The notes: generated by a model not told the origin, from the letters alone. 64,000 nucleotides of DNA from Sphingobacterium olei (GCF_005048855.1 NZ_SUME01000004.1:310001-374000); one strand, 5' to 3'. Positions 9,184-19,126 are shown, counted from the first letter of the stretch. Translations and numbers: made by a program.

Positions 9184-9699
9184 TTAACTTTTCCGTTTGA
9201 ACACCGGAACGGTAGAACACGGTTCCCCATACATGATACTCTTAGCCACTGCACTGAGCTGTTTAGTAAATAGTATAAATGCGCTTTCCGGAATATAAAT
9301 GTCACCGCAACCTTTTACGACAACTCTTTGATCCTGATATTGGGAATAGTCTATTTTTGCAACTTCTTCCAAGAAAAGTCGTTGTTGGACTTCTTCCAGT
9401 GTGCCAAAGTGAACTGATTTTGCATATGGGGCTAATTTGTTCGTTAAAATCATGTACGCCCATGTAGGGACAATAGCATCTGTCGAACAGGTAATAGCCA
9501 TGTTTTTGTCTTGGTAACTTGACCAATCATGGTCTTTTACAAAATCCCTGAAATCTTTTTCCTTTAGAATGAGGCCGTGAAAAAGATTGTCTTTGATATC
9601 GTAAACCGTGATATCCTCTTTTGGAGCATAATTAGCTAAGTCTACTGTAAGCAGACCGCTTTGTGCTACTTTGTTAATTATGTTTTCCTGAATATCCAT
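9184..9699 (-). CDS. DUF2480 family protein
   Basis: A 171-residue soluble protein matching the Bacteroidota DUF2480 family across its length: LTVDLANYAPKEDITVYDI near the N-terminus, LKEKDFRDFVKDHDW in the middle, then VVVKGCGDIYIPESAF. No catalytic motif is assigned to the family. It heads a minus-strand group with the DUF3108 and DUF3109 genes and is separated from the upstream PPIase gene by a strong terminator hairpin at 9713-9740. Confidence 0.88.
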   Translation of the reverse strand: MDIQENIINKVAQSGLLTVDLANYAPKEDITVYDIKDNLFHGLILKEKDFRDFVKDHDWSSYQDKNMAITCSTDAIVPTWAYMILTNKLAPYAKSVHFGTLEEVQQRLFLEEVAKIDYSQYQDQRVVVKGCGDIYIPESAFILFTKQLSAVAKSIMYGEPCSTVPVFKRKS

Positions 9700-9712
9700 C
9701 TCGCCTAAATAT

Positions 9713-9740
9713 AAAAAAACCGGACAAATTACTGTCCGGC
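9713..9740 (-). terminator. Rho-independent terminator behind the PPIase gene
   Basis: Read on the minus strand, CCGGACA and TGTCCGG arms (9720-9726 and 9733-9739) pair perfectly around a 6-nt loop and are followed by a run of seven T. It ends transcription of the gene at 9762-11867 before the DUF2480 gene begins. Confidence 0.85.
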
Positions 9741-9761
9741 TACAAAAATAAATATAATATC

Positions 9762-11867
9762 TTAATAGAATCTAATACGATTGTCATCTATGTTTGCATT
9801 GTCTTGAAGGGCCTTGAAGATAGAACCCCATGCACGTTGCTGTCTGTTGGACAATAACTGTTTTTGTTGTTCTTTTTTCTCCGTATCCACCATTTCTTTC
9901 GGATTTACGAAGCTGTTTACTTGAACGGCATATACCCCTTGAGATCCTTCGATGGTTTTAGATGGTTTATTTGGTTGTAGGCCGAATACCGTACCCACTA
10001 CCGTATTTTCCAAAGCCACTCCTGGAATTACAGGGTTAGCCAATACGATATTTTCTACGCTAATAGCAGCTTTACCAAGTTTTTGAGCCACTTGATCGAT
10101 GGATGTAGCACCATTCAGCGCATTGTCCATTTTTTCTTTTAGCATGCGTGCTTTAACGAAGTTTTTAACACCCAATTCAATGTCTGCTTTTATTGCGCTC
10201 AATGGTTGAATACCTTTTGCGTTGATATGGTTGACTTTAGCTACGATAAAATGACTGTCTGTTTCAAAAATTTTATCAGAAACTTCACCTGATTTTGCCT
10301 CGAATGCCCAACGGATCAACTCTCTAGGAACTTCGGATCCATTTAGCGTATTGTCCATTGCCTGTGTTCTCAATGATTTTTCTACTTTCAACCCTTGTTT
10401 CTGAGCAAGTTCATTAAAGTTTTTATTATCCACACCGGTAAAAAACTCATTTGCTTTAGCATATACGATGTCCGTTGTTTCTTTTCCAGCGGTGATCACT
10501 TTATCGACAATAGCTGCTTTTACAATTTTCGAGTTACCTACCTGTTTTTCGATCTTGATGATATGAACACCAAATTGAGAATTTACGATAACGACATCAC
10601 CGGGTTTACCACCAAATGCTGCCTCTTCAAATTGCTGAACCATTTGACCACGCGGGAAAGTACCTAACGAACCTCCATTAATTTTACTTCCTTGATCCTG
10701 GCTAAATTCTACAGCTAATGCTGAAAAGCTATCTCCTTTGCTAATTAAGCCTTTAATAGAATCTGCTTTTGCTAATGCTTTATCTACGCCGCCTTCTGCG
10801 GTAGGATTTAATAGAATGTGGCTAGCTTGAACTGAATCTGGGCTGAATTTAGCATCAATCACCTTCGCTATTTCGTAAGCACCATTTGATAGGTAAGGTC
10901 CAACTGTTGTTCCTGTGTTGACATTAAATAGTACAGAATCTAGCGCAGGGCTTACCTGACCTTTTCTGATATAAGTAGCAGGGTATTTGGTGTCTGAATG
11001 CTGTGTAGCAAACAAGGAATCATTAGAGGAAGCCATCAAGTCAGCTTTTAAGCCCTGAATAACTGTTAGTGTAGTTGCTGTATCTTTAGCTGTTGGTCTA
11101 GCGTCAAATAATACATATTCTAAAGCACGTGTTTCTTCGGGATTTTTGAATGCATTTTTGTGCTTGTCATAATAAGCTTGGTAATCTGCGTCCGTTAATT
11201 TGATATTAGCTTCATTCACGGAAGAATAGTCCAATAACACATATTTGAAATTGGCTAATTTGTTTTTTGCAGTATATTCATCCTGCGCCTCTAAAGCAGT
11301 AACATATACAGCATTGCTTAATAAATTAGCATATTTTTCATTCAATCGTTGTGTACGGATATTGTCTAACAACATTTCCCATTGTGCGCTTATTTCCGAA
11401 TTGCCATTTTTCGCTTCGTTAATTACCTGATTAAGGTAGTTGCGATCGAATTGACCGGTTTGCGGATTCATGAATGTTTGCATGATTTGAGGAGAGGGGT
11501 TCGGACCCGTCACTAAATCATTAAATTCTTTTTTACCGATAGTTAATCCTATTTTCTCAATTTCTGAGTTTAACAATTCTTTTGAAATGAATTGATTCCA
11601 AGTCTGTTGTACGGCAAAATTTCTGATTTGAGGAGTTTCTGCTCCCCCCATTTGTTGCTGGTACATCGCAGATGTTTGGTCTACCTGTGCGTTAAAAAGT
11701 TGGTAATCGATGGATTCCCCATTTACACTCCCTACCTGATTTTGCTTATTCATCCAAAAAGGCATCCCCGATTGGATAATGTCTCCTAATAAAAATGCAA
11801 CAATTGCTAAACCTATCACGAATATTACTAATCCGGCACGGTTACGCAAATTCCCCATTAATCCCAT
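9762..11867 (-). CDS. SurA/PpiD-like periplasmic peptidyl-prolyl isomerase
   Basis: A 701-residue protein anchored by one N-terminal helix (about residues 11-31, VIFVIGLAIVAFLLGDI), with the remainder in the periplasm. The N-terminal part resembles the SurA_N_3 chaperone domain (QVDQTSAMYQQQ, TWNQFISKELLNSEIEK). A parvulin-type rotamase domain lies around residues 340-445, with QASHILLNPT, SQDQGSKINGGSLGTFPRGQ and FGVHIIKI. The family assists folding of outer-membrane proteins. It resembles E. coli PpiD in architecture. In many Bacteroidota this gene is found near lptC, as here, often with a CorC-type gene between; that gene is absent and a 141-bp spacer is present instead. Confidence 0.92.
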   Translation of the reverse strand: MGLMGNLRNRAGLVIFVIGLAIVAFLLGDIIQSGMPFWMNKQNQVGSVNGESIDYQLFNAQVDQTSAMYQQQMGGAETPQIRNFAVQQTWNQFISKELLNSEIEKIGLTIGKKEFNDLVTGPNPSPQIMQTFMNPQTGQFDRNYLNQVINEAKNGNSEISAQWEMLLDNIRTQRLNEKYANLLSNAVYVTALEAQDEYTAKNKLANFKYVLLDYSSVNEANIKLTDADYQAYYDKHKNAFKNPEETRALEYVLFDARPTAKDTATTLTVIQGLKADLMASSNDSLFATQHSDTKYPATYIRKGQVSPALDSVLFNVNTGTTVGPYLSNGAYEIAKVIDAKFSPDSVQASHILLNPTAEGGVDKALAKADSIKGLISKGDSFSALAVEFSQDQGSKINGGSLGTFPRGQMVQQFEEAAFGGKPGDVVIVNSQFGVHIIKIEKQVGNSKIVKAAIVDKVITAGKETTDIVYAKANEFFTGVDNKNFNELAQKQGLKVEKSLRTQAMDNTLNGSEVPRELIRWAFEAKSGEVSDKIFETDSHFIVAKVNHINAKGIQPLSAIKADIELGVKNFVKARMLKEKMDNALNGATSIDQVAQKLGKAAISVENIVLANPVIPGVALENTVVGTVFGLQPNKPSKTIEGSQGVYAVQVNSFVNPKEMVDTEKKEQQKQLLSNRQQRAWGSIFKALQDNANIDDNRIRFY

Positions 11868-12008
11868 ATCTGTATACTGTATTTAAGTGTTCTTAGTTAT
11901 TTAATTGACCTAATTTAAAACAAGGCGCAAGATACAACTTTTATGAAAAAAAATGTAATATTTTATAATTCTGTGAAAACAATATTAATTTTCCGGTGTT
12001 AATCTCTT

Positions 12009-12608
12009 TTAATTCCCAAAAGAAGGCAATTGGGACTGGCTAGAGGGGACGAAGTATCCTGTTGGAAATTGCGTTTTTATATCAACTAATTTATCATCGG
12101 CTGTAAAGGAGGCTGCTTGATAACTTATCTTGCCATCTTTATCTTCGAATAGAATATTGACATGATTATAATAGATTTTCTTACTCTCATCGTAAAATAA
12201 TTCCTCCGTTTTGATTTTTGATCCGTCTGCTCGGGTAATAACGACGTTTTTTTTGAACTCTGTAATACTTTCCTTGGCACGCTGAAGCGCATAATCTGAA
12301 GTTACTCGTTGGAGCTCTTGTCCGGAGGTCTCATCATAAAAGATAATTTGGACACCTTTTTTGAATTCGTAATTGCCCGTTGTATCGTGATATATGCGCA
12401 TTTCGGGAGCCGTCAATTGCGCTTTTACCTTTGCCGAATCGCTATATATTATTTTTACATTTTTGGAAATATCGACAGCTTCTTCCTCTTGGATATTAGC
12501 GAGGCGATCAATGTCTTTCATGTCATTTTCACAACTACTAAACGATAAGACCCCAATCAATAAGAAAAGTAATAGGGGGTAAAATCGGATATGTTGGCTG
12601 AAGATCAT
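12009..12608 (-). CDS. lptC: LPS export ABC transporter periplasmic protein LptC
   Basis: A 199-residue lipoprotein-like protein with signal helix and a Cys26 lipobox (LSFSSC). The body shows the LptC/LptA-type repeated strand pattern: IIYSDSAKVKAQLTAPEMR, then VQIIFYDETSGQ, VVITRADGSKIKTEELFYDE. LptC links the inner-membrane LptBFG complex to the periplasmic bridge that carries lipopolysaccharide to the surface. The stop is 1 bp from the start of this gene's upstream neighbour (omp-like gene at 12610), which implies one transcript. E. coli LptC is held by a transmembrane helix, whereas this one appears lipidated, as is common in Bacteroidota. Confidence 0.87.
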   Translation of the reverse strand: MIFSQHIRFYPLLLFLLIGVLSFSSCENDMKDIDRLANIQEEEAVDISKNVKIIYSDSAKVKAQLTAPEMRIYHDTTGNYEFKKGVQIIFYDETSGQELQRVTSDYALQRAKESITEFKKNVVITRADGSKIKTEELFYDESKKIYYNHVNILFEDKDGKISYQAASFTADDKLVDIKTQFPTGYFVPSSQSQLPSFGN

Positions 12609-12609
12609 C

Positions 12610-13935
12610 TTAATCTAAATTTCGTCTTATAAACCAAGTATCATTGATTGTAAAGCCTAGATTGATGTTGATATAGCGTTCCCGTACCAAGTTGTTATTC
12701 AAGGTGCCTTGCTGTCCAAATTCTGCGGATACGTTGATTCGAGAAAAAGTTCGACCGAAATTCGTTTCCGAAAGCGGTAATCCTAAACCAACTGTTACCG
12801 CCATATCTGCGATGTCATTGTTATTTAACCGTATTTGCGTTTGATTGTATCGGAATCCCAAACGGTAATCTACGACATTCCAGTATTTAACAGATGTAGG
12901 ATCCGGTTTGAATTGCCCGCCTATAGCGACACCGTAATTTTTACCTAATTTAATTTCTCCTTCACGTGTTTGGAAGTCACTCCAATCCGTGTATTTGAAA
13001 TCGGCGCCTACCATCCAGTTATAGCCTTTTGACAAGGTAAAACCAATGTTATGTTTCAAAGGTAGGTTGATCTTACGATTTACGCCTACTTCAAACAAAG
13101 ACGTATCCTTTGCAATATTTTGAAAGTCGTCATCTAATGAAGGTTCGATGCGTGTTTCCAAACGTGTAGTTTTACTATTTACCGTGTTATTTAACGAGCC
13201 GGAATATCCGACGGTGATGTTCATTTTCTTACCCAATGATTTGAAATATTGAACACCATAATCTATTGTAGCTCCTCTAATTAAGCGTGTTTCTTGTTTC
13301 CGGGTATTATAGGCACCTAATGCGTATGGAAATTCTACCTGAGCTATGTCGGAAAGGTTTCCAAATAAGAAACCTATATTCGCTCCGACACTTAATCCTT
13401 TAATCGGACTTATACCGTAACCAACAAAAGCTTTATTGACACCACCTTCTCCCGAAATCGATTTTTTGTATGTTAGGGTGTCATAAATCGCAACTTCCGA
13501 GGAGTTATAGCCTACATCCGAAAAAGGAATCAACCCAAATGCAATGCCACCCGCTTTGGCTAGTGGAATCCCTATTCCAATGTGGCTAAATGCAAAATCG
13601 GCGGTGTTATCTGTTGCCGATCCCTTCCCGAGTTGAGTTATATTACCATATAGTCCCGCTTCTAAGATCGTTCTTGAAAAGGCGGAATAACTCGCTGGAT
13701 TTGCAATATTGAGGATCGGTAGGCCTGCTTGATAGCGTACACCCGCAGCAATACCAGCCATGGAACGAGTTTGTGGTAATAGATCTTCACGCATTTGCCC
13801 CAAACCAAATTGAGAATAAGGAGAATGCGAAGTGGATTTTTGAGCGTAGACTTGTAAACTACACATCGCGAGTCCTATACCAATTATGATTGTGAATGCC
13901 TTTTTGGTCGTATCGGCTTTAAATTTTTTATACAT
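12610..13935 (-). CDS. Outer-membrane beta-barrel-like protein upstream of lptC
   Basis: A 441-residue protein with an N-terminal signal (cleavage near VYAQ). HSPYSQFGLGQM, RSMAGIAAGVR and NIANPASYSAF resemble the start of Bacteroidota outer-membrane porin-like proteins (distant PorV/FadL relatives). The rest is alternating strands with repeated gly/aromatic turns. It is found next to lptC in many Bacteroidota genomes (recalled synteny, not searched). A role in envelope biogenesis is inferred only from that context. Its stop is 1 bp from the lptC start. Confidence 0.78.
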   Translation of the reverse strand: MYKKFKADTTKKAFTIIIGIGLAMCSLQVYAQKSTSHSPYSQFGLGQMREDLLPQTRSMAGIAAGVRYQAGLPILNIANPASYSAFSRTILEAGLYGNITQLGKGSATDNTADFAFSHIGIGIPLAKAGGIAFGLIPFSDVGYNSSEVAIYDTLTYKKSISGEGGVNKAFVGYGISPIKGLSVGANIGFLFGNLSDIAQVEFPYALGAYNTRKQETRLIRGATIDYGVQYFKSLGKKMNITVGYSGSLNNTVNSKTTRLETRIEPSLDDDFQNIAKDTSLFEVGVNRKINLPLKHNIGFTLSKGYNWMVGADFKYTDWSDFQTREGEIKLGKNYGVAIGGQFKPDPTSVKYWNVVDYRLGFRYNQTQIRLNNNDIADMAVTVGLGLPLSETNFGRTFSRINVSAEFGQQGTLNNNLVRERYININLGFTINDTWFIRRNLD

Positions 13936-14098
13936 ATATTTTTAAAATTCCGCTTCAGAATGAGTAACACATTTAGAAAAACTCGTTAGGTCAATCTTTG
14001 CTGATTTTTCGCGCTTTTTCGGTACAAAACTATCTATTTTTTGATGAATCCGTTAGTTCATTTTGTTAAAAAAGGTTAAACGACTGTTTTTTAATTAG

Positions 14099-15082
14099 TT
14101 ATGCTAGCTGAAAGTACATGATAGTTACTATAATGAGAAGGTATAATGTCTCATACACCCATTTCGTTTTCGCATAGTTAAAATAGTAGGCTAAATAAAT
14201 AGACAGGGGTGGGGCACATAACAAAAAATGGTTGATTGTAATATGGTCATTTAGATAAAAAGATGCGCCTATTAAGATCAGCATAAAAAATAAAAGCTGA
14301 AATGATTTTCGAATATGGACGATACTTTTGAAATATTGATCTTTTAAAATGAATAAGAAAAAAATAAGAGCAATGACGATGGGTATCATGACGAGATAGT
14401 CGTAAATATCGACTTGCAACGTCGCTGAAAATTCATTGGTGAAGGGTGAAAAAATAGCTAAAAAATCATCGAATCGATTGATCCAATAATAGATTACTGC
14501 CAGTAAAGCATATACAATCGCTAATCCCAATAGCGGTGTAACCCATTCCCGCCAGATAAACGGTCTGAAGACAATCAAACTGATCCACAGTAAAAAAAAT
14601 AATACGATGAATGGAAAATAGATTAGGCTTCCTATTCCTACAATCATCCCCAAATCAAACATCAATCCTTTTACATCAGCTTGTTTGTAAATGTTAAATA
14701 GCTTGGTCAACATCCAGATGGTGATGAAATTACAAATCAGCGTGGGGGATAGCACTAGAAATGGGAGAAACAAGCTGACCAATGTCATATACATCAAGGC
14801 CGTTAAAAAATTAGGTTTGCCCAGGAAATTGTAGTGATTAATTAGCTTATTGAGAAAAAAAGCTTGAAGAATTGTCAAAATCAGGGCGATAAATACATTC
14901 ATGGAGGGAGTTAGATTTCCTCCAATTTGTATGCCTGTCAAATTGTTGATGGCAGGCTCAAATAAAATAGGGGTAAGGTTTTCTGGTAAATGAAGAAAAA
15001 TACCAAGACATAAAAATGTACCAATAACCGAAACTAAAGCGATGTTGAGGGGCGTGAATTTTCGATGTTGATTTATAATCAT
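14099..15082 (-). CDS. DUF6427 family polytopic membrane protein
   Basis: The frame opens at 15121, but the ATG at 15082 (MIINQHRKFTPLNIAL) fits the family N-terminus and is chosen here. The protein has about 327 residues and nine or ten hydrophobic helices with few charged residues, consistent with an inner-membrane protein. The N-terminal NQHRKFTPLN and mid-segment FIWREWVTPLLGL are the patterns remembered for DUF6427. No catalytic motif is visible. It lies directly downstream of ccmD on the minus strand with a 42-bp gap, but no link to cytochrome c maturation is established. Confidence 0.72.
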   Translation of the reverse strand: MIINQHRKFTPLNIALVSVIGTFLCLGIFLHLPENLTPILFEPAINNLTGIQIGGNLTPSMNVFIALILTILQAFFLNKLINHYNFLGKPNFLTALMYMTLVSLFLPFLVLSPTLICNFITIWMLTKLFNIYKQADVKGLMFDLGMIVGIGSLIYFPFIVLFFLLWISLIVFRPFIWREWVTPLLGLAIVYALLAVIYYWINRFDDFLAIFSPFTNEFSATLQVDIYDYLVMIPIVIALIFFLFILKDQYFKSIVHIRKSFQLLFFMLILIGASFYLNDHITINHFLLCAPPLSIYLAYYFNYAKTKWVYETLYLLIIVTIMYFQLA

Positions 15083-15124
15083 AAAATTTACCGGTTGAAA
15101 AACCCATGAATCTGTTCGCAATAC

Positions 15125-15352
15125 CTACTTGTGGTTTTCTAATTTCTTGATTTTACGATCGATCGAGAACAGGTATAGAAAAACGCCAATAATTAAGGTA
15201 AGCACGACGAGTACAACAACCCATATTTTTCCAGAACTTCTTAGTCCGGTTGCCATTTCTATTTGTTCTATTTGCGATTGAGCAGTTACCAATTCTAACG
15301 AACATAGAATGGTTAGAAAAGTTGTTATTAAAGTCTTCATATATATCATCAA
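15125..15352 (-). CDS. ccmD: CcmD-like heme exporter subunit
   Basis: A 75-residue protein with an N-terminal signal-like helix and a second helix (WVVVLVVLTLIIGVFLYLF) followed by a basic tail DRKIKKLEN. This is the form of CcmD in Bacteroidota, which here carries an extra N-terminal signal. CcmD stabilises the CcmABC heme-handling complex. The start overlaps the ccmC stop by 4 bp, which supports translational coupling. ATG 15340 (MKTLITTF) is an alternative start. Confidence 0.8.
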   Translation of the reverse strand: MMIYMKTLITTFLTILCSLELVTAQSQIEQIEMATGLRSSGKIWVVVLVVLTLIIGVFLYLFSIDRKIKKLENHK

Positions 15353-16026
15353 TCTAATTTATTCCTGTTGTTTTCCACTAATCTTAATCTATAGCGTAGC
15401 GTAAATATCCATATTCCGGTGAGGATCCATCCAATCACCGCAATATAAAAAACGGGACGTATATTATTGTCCATATCTATATCACTAAATGTGGAGTTTC
15501 CACCACTACCAGGATGTAGAGAGTCTGTCAATTTGGGTAAAATATATATCAATACAATCATGATGGGGAACGCAAATATATTGTAAACGGCAGATATTTT
15601 CGCTCTTTTTTGTTCTTCTTCTAAGGCATTACGAAGTACAAGGTAGGCGAGATACATGAGTGTTGCGATTGCCGAACCATTCAGCTGGGGATCATTTGGC
15701 CAAGGATCTCCCCAAGTGATATTTGCCCATTGCATCCCTGTCAACAGGCCTAAAAAGCAGAATAATATACCTACGTTTACCGCTTCTACCGCCATGATAT
15801 CGTGGTTCCTTTCTCCACTATTCAAATATTTTACACTGAATATAACAGAAATTAGGTATAATGTGATCATAGTAAACCACATCGGAACATGAAAATATAT
15901 GTTGCGGATTGTCTCGTTTAATATAGGTAAAACCGGTACGGGCCCCATAAAGCCGGCAACTACGGAAGAACAGACCATGACCGCACCTAGTACTTTCCAC
16001 CAACTTTTTCTCATCATTGAATACAT
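15349..16026 (-). CDS. ccmC: Cytochrome c biogenesis heme handling protein CcmC
   Basis: A 225-residue membrane protein with six predicted helices. The Trp-rich heme-binding segment is GMQWANITWGDPWPNDPQLN, corresponding to the WWD domain of CcmC/CcsA proteins. Histidines expected to ligand heme lie in IYFHVPMWF (before it) and DSLHPGSGG (after it). It presents heme to CcmE for attachment to periplasmic c-type cytochromes. ccmB lies 3 bp upstream and ccmD overlaps the end, so the three form one unit. ccmA and ccmE are not in the window. Confidence 0.93.
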   Translation of the reverse strand: MYSMMRKSWWKVLGAVMVCSSVVAGFMGPVPVLPILNETIRNIYFHVPMWFTMITLYLISVIFSVKYLNSGERNHDIMAVEAVNVGILFCFLGLLTGMQWANITWGDPWPNDPQLNGSAIATLMYLAYLVLRNALEEEQKRAKISAVYNIFAFPIMIVLIYILPKLTDSLHPGSGGNSTFSDIDMDNNIRPVFYIAVIGWILTGIWIFTLRYRLRLVENNRNKLD

Positions 16027-16029
16027 GTT

Positions 16030-16698
16030 TTAATCCCTCCAAAGGTAAGGAAATAACAATAAAGAAATTGTAATTGTAATTACATTAATTGCTAAAAGTA
16101 CCCCAATCTCTCCATAACTAGTGCTGCGCTCGAGCCCCTGGAGCGCATTTTGGGAAAGTTTGATAAGTACAATTAGAAGAGGGATAATGACCGGGAAAGA
16201 AAGAATAGCCATTATTGTGCTATTATTTCCAGTTTTAGAACTGATACCCGACACCATTGTAAAAACGGTAGCGAAACTAACGCTACCTAATAAGATGGCT
16301 GTAAAATATAGGAGCGGATCTCCAACAGGATTTTTGAAAATAACAGAATATACCAAATAAGCGATGACTGAGAGAAAGCTCATCAACAAGATATTGTATA
16401 TTATTTTGGATAAGATAATCGCTTTAGCGCTTGCGATACTATAATAGTAAAGTTGCCTATATTGACTTTCTTGAACGAATGATCGGCTGATCGCATTAAT
16501 GGATGCGAAGAGTAATATAATCCAAAATAAGGCATTCCAAACTAGCGTATCTACAGATTTGAATGCTTGATAACAGACAAAAACTGTAGATACTATATAG
16601 AGTAAGATGCTATTGATGGCATGTTTGGAACGCCATTCCAATAGGACATCTTTGGACATTAAAGTTTTAACTTGCTGAAAAAAACTCATTTCATGCAA
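16030..16698 (-). CDS. ccmB: Heme exporter permease CcmB
   Basis: A 222-residue permease with six hydrophobic helices. LMSKDVLLEWRSKHAINSIL at the N-terminus and the central SFATVFTMVSGISSKTGNNS followed by MAILSFPVIIPLLI are the conserved CcmB segments. With CcmA (ATPase, not in this window) and CcmC it forms the CcmABCD complex that releases holo-CcmE during cytochrome c maturation. It is first in the ccmB-ccmC-ccmD run. Confidence 0.93.
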   Translation of the reverse strand: MHEMSFFQQVKTLMSKDVLLEWRSKHAINSILLYIVSTVFVCYQAFKSVDTLVWNALFWIILLFASINAISRSFVQESQYRQLYYYSIASAKAIILSKIIYNILLMSFLSVIAYLVYSVIFKNPVGDPLLYFTAILLGSVSFATVFTMVSGISSKTGNNSTIMAILSFPVIIPLLIVLIKLSQNALQGLERSTSYGEIGVLLAINVITITISLLLFPYLWRD

Positions 16699-16786
16699 AC
16701 TTAGATAAAATGCTTTGTAATTCGTAATTTACCTTTGCCTGCAATCCATTAGAGTCTTTTTAAATTAAACGGATGCCCTGAATCGG

Positions 16787-17197
16787 TTAGGCATTGGAAA
16801 TATCTGACTTTGCTTTGTCTGCAGCATGTTCTGCGTTCTCCGAAAATTTGTCTGCTGCATCCCCCGCTTTAGATGAGTATTTATTTGCCGCATCTGCTGC
16901 TTTGCTTGCCCAGTCAGTAGCCTTTTCAGAAGCTTTATCTATTACCTGTTTACCGGCATCCTTAGCGCGAGCCTTAAGATCTTCTAAATCTGATTTTGCT
17001 GCCTTAGCAAATTTAGCCGCTTTTTTCGCCTCTTTTTTAGAAACTTCCTTTATTGATCGGGTAAGATCTTTGATGCCTTCATTTGCGCGATCCAATTGCT
17101 TTTTGCCTTCTTCGGTACCTAGTAAATAATAAGCCGCTGTACCTACTGCTAATCCTAATAAAGCAAACGCTACTAATCCGTTTCTATTCTTTTCCAT
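16787..17197 (-). CDS. YtxH domain-containing small protein
   Basis: A 136-residue protein. An N-terminal helix GLVAFALLGLAVGTAAYYLLG with a following EEGKKQLD is the YtxH signature. The remainder is a highly charged Ala/Lys/Asp-rich repeat similar to LEA or apolipoprotein-like helices (AADAANKYSSKAGDAADKFS). YtxH proteins are associated with general stress in other bacteria; function is not established. It is a stand-alone gene between ccmB and the ABC exporter. Confidence 0.82.
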   Translation of the reverse strand: MEKNRNGLVAFALLGLAVGTAAYYLLGTEEGKKQLDRANEGIKDLTRSIKEVSKKEAKKAAKFAKAAKSDLEDLKARAKDAGKQVIDKASEKATDWASKAADAANKYSSKAGDAADKFSENAEHAADKAKSDISNA

Positions 17198-17290
17198 GAC
17201 GTGTGTTTTTTATAATTTCTGTAATCTATTTGTCTTAGGTAAAACAATTGTTAATCCAAAAAGTTTGATCGAAATACAATTAACAAAAAT

Positions 17291-19126
17291 TTAACGCGCT
17301 ACCTTTTGAGTAGACTGTAAGGTGAATAGATGGTGATACAGACCACTTCCCTTAGAGAGCAGATCGATGTGGTTCCCGGAGTCCGAAATGATCCCATTTT
17401 CAACAACTAAAATAGTGTCGGCATTTTTTATAGTAGAAAGTCTGTGCGCAATGACAATGGATGTTCGGTTTTTCATCAATTCCTCTAACGCTTCTTGTAC
17501 CAGTCTTTCCGATTCCGAATCTAAAGAGGAAGTTGCCTCGTCGAGGATTAAAATAGCCGGATCTTTCAATAGTGCTCTTGCAATAGCAATGCGCTGTCGT
17601 TGTCCTCCAGATAATTTTACGCCTCTTTCCCCTACTAATGTGTCATATCCGTCGGGAAACCCCATGATAAAGTCGTGCGCGTTTGCACGTTTGGACGCTT
17701 CAATAATACTTTCGGCATCGGCATCTAATCGGCCGTAATTTATATTTTCACGGATAGTTCCTCCAAACAGAAGCACATCTTGGGGCACAATAGCGACTTG
17801 ATTCCGGATATCGGTTAATGTGAAACTAGAATATATGCTGTCATCATACCTGATCTCGCCTGATTGGGGTTGATAAAATTGCAGTATAAGAGAAGCTATG
17901 GTCGATTTGCCAGTTCCACTAGGGCCAACTATAGCTATTTTTTGCCCCGCTTCGGCCGTAAAAGATATATCTTTTAGAATTTGAACATCGTGTCTTGACG
18001 GATAAGCAAAGGCAACATGATCAAATGTGAGCTTACCTCGGAGGGGTCTGCTAATTTCTTTATCTTCTTCGGTCACTTTAATATCTTCTGTTTCCTCATT
18101 TAATATCTCAATTACACGTTCGCTGGCCCCTAATGCACGTTGGATACTGGCATATAGCTCTGGAAAGCTTCCCATGGAACCCGCGACAAACATCGAATAC
18201 AGAATATAGGTTGTTAGGTCACCCACAGTAATTTCTCCCGAAGACACCAGTGAAGCACCATACCAAATCACGGCAATGACGGCTCCAAATATGCAAAAAA
18301 TAATAAAAGACGCAAATATTCCGCGATAAGTAGCACCTTTTACAGCTAAGCTAACAACTGAGTCCAATTTCTTGGAATATCGCTTCGCTTCATAGAACTC
18401 GTTCACAAAGGCTTTGACATTGCTAATGCCTAATAGGGTTTCCTGAACAATACTGTTGGAGTCTGCTAGTTGATCCTGAGTTTGTCTTGAAAGACTTCGG
18501 ATAAATCTTCCAAAAAATATCGCTGTAACCACTAGTATCGGCAATATGCACAGATTCATTAAAGCGAGCTTTGGCGACACAATTACCAGTAATATTACAC
18601 CTAGGGATAAGCTGATCGCTTGGCGTATCACCTCCGCTACAGTCGTCGTCATCGTGTCTTGTATCTGCGATAAGTCGGACGAGAGTCTGCTATTTAATTC
18701 GCCCACTCTTCTATTCGCAAAAAAATCGATGGGTAGCGTGATTAATTTATAATAGGTGTCTCGACGAATGCTAGCCAATGCTTTTTCGGCTACTTCTACA
18801 AAAATTCTAATCCTAAAAAAAGACATTAAGGATTGAAAAAACAGAATGCCTAAGGAGAGTGATCCGATGAAAAGAATGCTATTGGGTAGCCACGGATAAG
18901 TTTGTTTTCCTTGAGCGGAGTCTATCATGGCGCCCAGTAAGGCGGGAAAGGTAAGCATGGTAAGGCTTGATAAAATCAAAAAAACCATTCCAAATAGAAA
19001 TTTCGTACGATAAGGTTTGAGGTAAGTAAATATTTGAAATGCTTTCTTTACTAATGCCTTATTTAGCTTGGGTTTCGGTAAATCCTCGGAATGTGAATCC
19101 CCACTATTCAATCTCGGTCTGGCCAT
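17291..19126 (-). CDS. ABC exporter, fused permease/ATPase (MsbA-like)
   Basis: A 611-residue half-transporter. Six transmembrane helices in residues 30-320 form the ABC_membrane domain. The nucleotide-binding domain follows: Walker A GPSGTGKST, Q-loop IVPQDVLLFGG, signature LSGGQRQR, Walker B ILILDEATSSLD and switch His in IVIAHRLST. All catalytic residues are present, and it is expected to work as a homodimer. Closest general type is MsbA/BmrA-like export of lipids or hydrophobic compounds. The neighbourhood (LptC, PPIase, Ccm genes) is envelope-related, but the substrate is not shown by the sequence. Confidence 0.93.
   Translation of the reverse strand: MARPRLNSGDSHSEDLPKPKLNKALVKKAFQIFTYLKPYRTKFLFGMVFLILSSLTMLTFPALLGAMIDSAQGKQTYPWLPNSILFIGSLSLGILFFQSLMSFFRIRIFVEVAEKALASIRRDTYYKLITLPIDFFANRRVGELNSRLSSDLSQIQDTMTTTVAEVIRQAISLSLGVILLVIVSPKLALMNLCILPILVVTAIFFGRFIRSLSRQTQDQLADSNSIVQETLLGISNVKAFVNEFYEAKRYSKKLDSVVSLAVKGATYRGIFASFIIFCIFGAVIAVIWYGASLVSSGEITVGDLTTYILYSMFVAGSMGSFPELYASIQRALGASERVIEILNEETEDIKVTEEDKEISRPLRGKLTFDHVAFAYPSRHDVQILKDISFTAEAGQKIAIVGPSGTGKSTIASLILQFYQPQSGEIRYDDSIYSSFTLTDIRNQVAIVPQDVLLFGGTIRENINYGRLDADAESIIEASKRANAHDFIMGFPDGYDTLVGERGVKLSGGQRQRIAIARALLKDPAILILDEATSSLDSESERLVQEALEELMKNRTSIVIAHRLSTIKNADTILVVENGIISDSGNHIDLLSKGSGLYHHLFTLQSTQKVAR

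Noticed and set aside
8358..9305. Long version of the DUF3108 gene starting at 9305
   Set aside because: The first 51 codons overlap the end of the DUF2480 gene in another frame, and the ATG at 9152 begins a clear signal peptide.
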